Shown piece after piece: positions 61,802-64,000 of a stretch of DNA of 64,000 bases (positions within the stretch are counted from its first letter, which is position 1; every line of letters begins with the position of its first letter). A program made the translations under genes and the position numbers. The notes beneath the pieces are model-generated. The model was given only the letters and a program-made list of their open reading frames with translations. It did no database searches and had not been told where the DNA came from. The stretch lies in the NCBI GenBank assembly GCA_943370145.1, contig CALRPY020000020.1:6049-70048 (forward strand), given 5' to 3'. This DNA is from Ga0077536 sp943370145. GTDB taxonomy: Bacteria > Pseudomonadota > Gammaproteobacteria > Ga0077536.

Positions 61802-63199
61802 TCAACCAGCCGAAGCGCTGCGCCGGTGCGCGAGCGGCGTCACCTCGCGCCGCAGTTCGGGTCCCGCCGCGTCACTGTCCCGCGGGCTCCCGCCGCCACA
61901 GGCGCGGCGCAGGGCCGGTGCACACTCCTCGGCGAAGTATTGCATCATGTCCTCGATTTCACGGCCCTCGAAGCCGGCCTTCTCGAACAGGCCGGCGAAC
62001 ATCAGGTCCTCGTAACCGCAGTACTCCTTGATGCGCATGACCTGTTCGACGACGCGCCCGGGCGTACCGAACAGCACAATCTCGCCCTCGATCAGCATCT
62101 CCGCCGTGACGCGCGTGCCGACGGGCACCAGCGAGCCCTCGAAGAACGGCCCGATGTACGCGAACTGGTGCTCGAGGCCGCGCTTGAGCCGCGCGTACTC
62201 GCGAGCCTGATCCTGCCCGGGGAGGATCAGGTGGATGAAGCGCGCGATGCCGACGCCGCGACGCCTGTCGGCATCCCAGCCGTAACGGTACGCCCCGCGC
62301 TGCAGCCGGTCCGGCCAGCCGGCGCGGGCGGCGGCTTCGTAATAAATCTCGACGTTCTTCGCGAGTTGTTCGTTCGCTTCACCGACGAAATAACCATTGA
62401 CGCCGTGCTCGGCCGCCCAGGCAATCGAGCGCGGGCTCGTCAGCGGCTGCCATAACTGCGGGTGCGGCTTCTGCAGCGGCTGAGGAAATACGCTGATCTC
62501 CTTCAGCGTGGTGGTGCTCGCGGTGACCGGATTGCCGCCACCCGACGGATCGGGCCCGCCCAGCTTCAGGATGTCAGCGACCTCGCGCTCGACCTTGTCC
62601 TGCGCGAAGAAGGCTTTCGTATGCGGGTGATTCCACTTCGTGTAGGTCGGCGGAATCGAGAAGTTCTCACCCCGGTGCGAGAAGGAAGGCTCGGTCCAGG
62701 CCTTGATCAGGATTTCGTAGGCTTCCTGGAAGGACGCGCGGTTGCGCTCCTGGTCCTGGATCGTCGAACCGTAGGGGCGGCCCAGCGTTTCGTTCTCGCG
62801 CGGCTGGTAACCGCGGCCGATGCCGCATTCGACGCGCCCGCCGCTGACCACGTCGAGCATGGCGATCTGCTCGGCGACGCGCAGCGGGTGATGCCAGGTG
62901 ATGATGTTCGCGGCCTGCCCGAGGCGGATGCGCCGCGTGTTCGCCGCGATCGCCATCTGCGACAGCAGCGGATTCGGCGAGCATTCCGCGCCCTCGGGCT
63001 GGAAGTGGTGTTCGGTCTGGAACCAGTAGTCGTAGCCTAGCCGCTCGGCGAGGATGCCCTGGCGTATCTGGTTGACGATCGTCCGCTGCGCCGATTCGTG
63101 CATGTCCCGAAGGCTGCCGTCGCTGATCGCGATGCCGTCCGCGTTGTAGACGACCGGCAGGTCGCTCGACCCATTGTGGAAAACACCCAGCTCGAACAT
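61802..63199 (-). CDS. LLM-class flavin-dependent monooxygenase (larger type)
   Basis: 465 residues, longer than the LLM enzyme at 37520 and clearly a different subgroup. Motifs: AERLGYDYWFQTEHHFQPEG, NTRRIRLGQAANIITWHHPLRVAEQIAMLDVVSGGRVECGIGRGYQPRENE. A large insertion follows (TKWNHPHTKAFFAQDKVEREVADIL). The start at 63199 has GGGGGAG upstream and is chosen over a longer frame to 63271. The CoA-transferase-like gene ends 68 bp upstream in the same direction. Confidence 0.9.
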   Translation of the reverse strand: MFELGVFHNGSSDLPVVYNADGIAISDGSLRDMHESAQRTIVNQIRQGILAERLGYDYWFQTEHHFQPEGAECSPNPLLSQMAIAANTRRIRLGQAANIITWHHPLRVAEQIAMLDVVSGGRVECGIGRGYQPRENETLGRPYGSTIQDQERNRASFQEAYEILIKAWTEPSFSHRGENFSIPPTYTKWNHPHTKAFFAQDKVEREVADILKLGGPDPSGGGNPVTASTTTLKEISVFPQPLQKPHPQLWQPLTSPRSIAWAAEHGVNGYFVGEANEQLAKNVEIYYEAAARAGWPDRLQRGAYRYGWDADRRRGVGIARFIHLILPGQDQAREYARLKRGLEHQFAYIGPFFEGSLVPVGTRVTAEMLIEGEIVLFGTPGRVVEQVMRIKEYCGYEDLMFAGLFEKAGFEGREIEDMMQYFAEECAPALRRACGGGSPRDSDAAGPELRREVTPLAHRRSASAG

Positions 63200-63267
63200 C
63201 GCGCTCCCCCTTCTGCGCGGCCGCGCGTGGCGGCCGGTGCTGTCTTCGTTGCGTGTGGCGGATGACC

Positions 63268-64000
63268 TCAACCGATACGGCGCAAGGCGCCAGCCACGTC
63301 GACACGCGTCCGCAATACCCGCAGTTCCTCGGCGGACGGCGCGGCGGTCAACGGCACCTCGTCGGGAATCACGAGCTCGAAACCGGTCTGCGCGCGCACC
63401 TGATCGACGGTGACGCCCGGATGCACCGAACGCAGTCGCATGCGCTTACCGTCGTCCGTGAAATCCATGACGCAGAGCGGCGTCACGCAGTACTTCGGGC
63501 CGCCCCCGGGCAGGCCGAGTTTCGTCCGCGCGTCCGCGCCGCCCTGCCCCCAGCCGACGGTGCTGACGAAATCGCACTTCGGCACGAACAGGCGCGGCGT
63601 GTGGCTGTTCAGCACGATGTGGTAGCGGCCCACATGCGTGGTCAGGGTCGGCGTGCCAACCGAACCGGGACCGCGGAACCTGAGCCTGTGGTAGTCCTCG
63701 CCGACGCCGATCAGATTGGTATTGCCGTACGGGTCGACCTGCAGGCCGCCGACGAAGAACACGCGGCGGTGCCAGTCCTTGACCTGGTCGAAGCGGTGCC
63801 CGCGATCGCTGAAGGATTCGGTCCAGCGCACCACGCGGTTGTCCCAGCCGAAGGCGGGCAGCGGGATCTCGTCGAGATGGTGCACGTTCATGCGCGCGCC
63901 CAGGAATACGAGTTCCATGTTCGGGCCGTGCATGAGGTGCGCGAGGCGCACCGCGGCTTCCGGGATCGGGAGCGCGATGCCGACCTGCAGTTCCTCGCCA
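63268..64000 (-). CDS. CoA-transferase beta-subunit-like protein, 3' part; runs off the right edge
   Basis: 244 codons are open to the window edge. The C-terminal part (FVSTVGWGQGGADARTKLGLPGGGPKYCVTPLCVMDFTDDGKRMRLRSVHPGVTVDQVRAQTGFELVIPDEVPLT) matches the beta-subunit class of glutaconate/succinyl-type CoA-transferases that includes IpdB of steroid ring-C/D degradation. The visible N-terminal sequence (GEELQVGIALPIPEAAVRLAHLMHGPNMELVF) is in frame across the edge. The alpha subunit would be expected just outside. Substrate cannot be assigned. Confidence 0.8.
   Translation of the reverse strand, partial: GEELQVGIALPIPEAAVRLAHLMHGPNMELVFLGARMNVHHLDEIPLPAFGWDNRVVRWTESFSDRGHRFDQVKDWHRRVFFVGGLQVDPYGNTNLIGVGEDYHRLRFRGPGSVGTPTLTTHVGRYHIVLNSHTPRLFVPKCDFVSTVGWGQGGADARTKLGLPGGGPKYCVTPLCVMDFTDDGKRMRLRSVHPGVTVDQVRAQTGFELVIPDEVPLTAAPSAEELRVLRTRVDVAGALRRIG

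Noticed and set aside
1..64000. rRNA, tRNA, intact insertion sequences and prophage genes
   Set aside because: None was recognised by eye on either strand; a dedicated tRNA or IS search could still find something missed.

Overview
The window is a GC-rich (about two-thirds GC by eye, not computed) chromosomal segment of a Gammaproteobacterium. The evidence is the lptD-surA-pdxA-rsmA, apaG-apaH, metG/apbC divergent pair, mpl, yheS, nth-rsxB and glnK-amtB genes, all of which look most like gammaproteobacterial versions. The lineage (Nevskiales, Steroidobacterales, Xanthomonadales or a relative) cannot be fixed from the sequence alone. No rRNA, tRNA, CRISPR array, prophage or intact insertion sequence was seen. 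Genes are tightly packed, with many stop/start overlaps (TGATG, ATGA, GTGA) and several GTG or TTG starts.

Layout. 1-7733 (minus strand): metG, an extended RsxB-type ferredoxin, nth, a DUF1841 protein, then a partner-switching signalling module (GAF-SpoIIE phosphatase, RsbW-like kinase, STAS antagonist) and the start of a CHASE2 membrane sensor that leaves the window. 7939-19814 (plus, except a TusA-like gene): apbC, dcd, an orphan OmpR-type regulator, ispG, mpl, a LON-domain protein, then the outer-membrane biogenesis run lptD-surA-pdxA-rsmA. 19815-20092: an AT-richer convergent spacer with a cluster of DnaA-box-like 9-mers. 20093-24555 (minus): aroE, a double cNMP-domain/rhodanese fusion, amtB and glnK, with a double-CDGSH protein on plus; amtB and glnK each have their own sigma-54-type promoter. 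25013-30362: ubiK, comM, apaG-apaH on plus, facing lgt-thyA-folA on minus.

30481-47621 is the accessory part: an acyl-CoA synthetase, a Ser/Thr kinase, a small secreted protein, an exported 2-keto-4-pentenoate-hydratase-like protein, then a tightly coupled cassette of hotdog hydratase, P450, LLM flavin monooxygenase, GST and a second P450. After yheS come an alpha/beta hydrolase and a second AMP-forming ligase, a MgtC/DUF4010 membrane protein and a methyltransferase. 47663-52080 (minus) is one apparent operon: exported lactonase-like metallo-hydrolase, GldA-like ATPase, GldF-like permease, GldG-like protein and a DUF4340-like protein. 52257-54766 is an EmrAB-type efflux pair. 54900-55170 holds palindromic repeat elements. 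55208-58892 holds a P-type cation ATPase and a divergent UspE-like protein. 59280-64000 holds a damaged yaiI, a VOC dioxygenase-like protein, a DUF2306 membrane protein, a second LLM monooxygenase and a partial CoA-transferase beta-like subunit.

Working together: the left third is housekeeping (envelope assembly, isoprenoids, peptidoglycan recycling, nucleotide and nitrogen metabolism). The right half combines activating enzymes (CoA ligases), oxygenases (two P450s, two LLM enzymes, one VOC protein), hydratases and a CoA-transferase. This pattern is expected for catabolism of a hydrophobic or ring-containing carbon source, but the substrate cannot be read from sequence. Products and starts are inferred by reading the translations; no database search was run.
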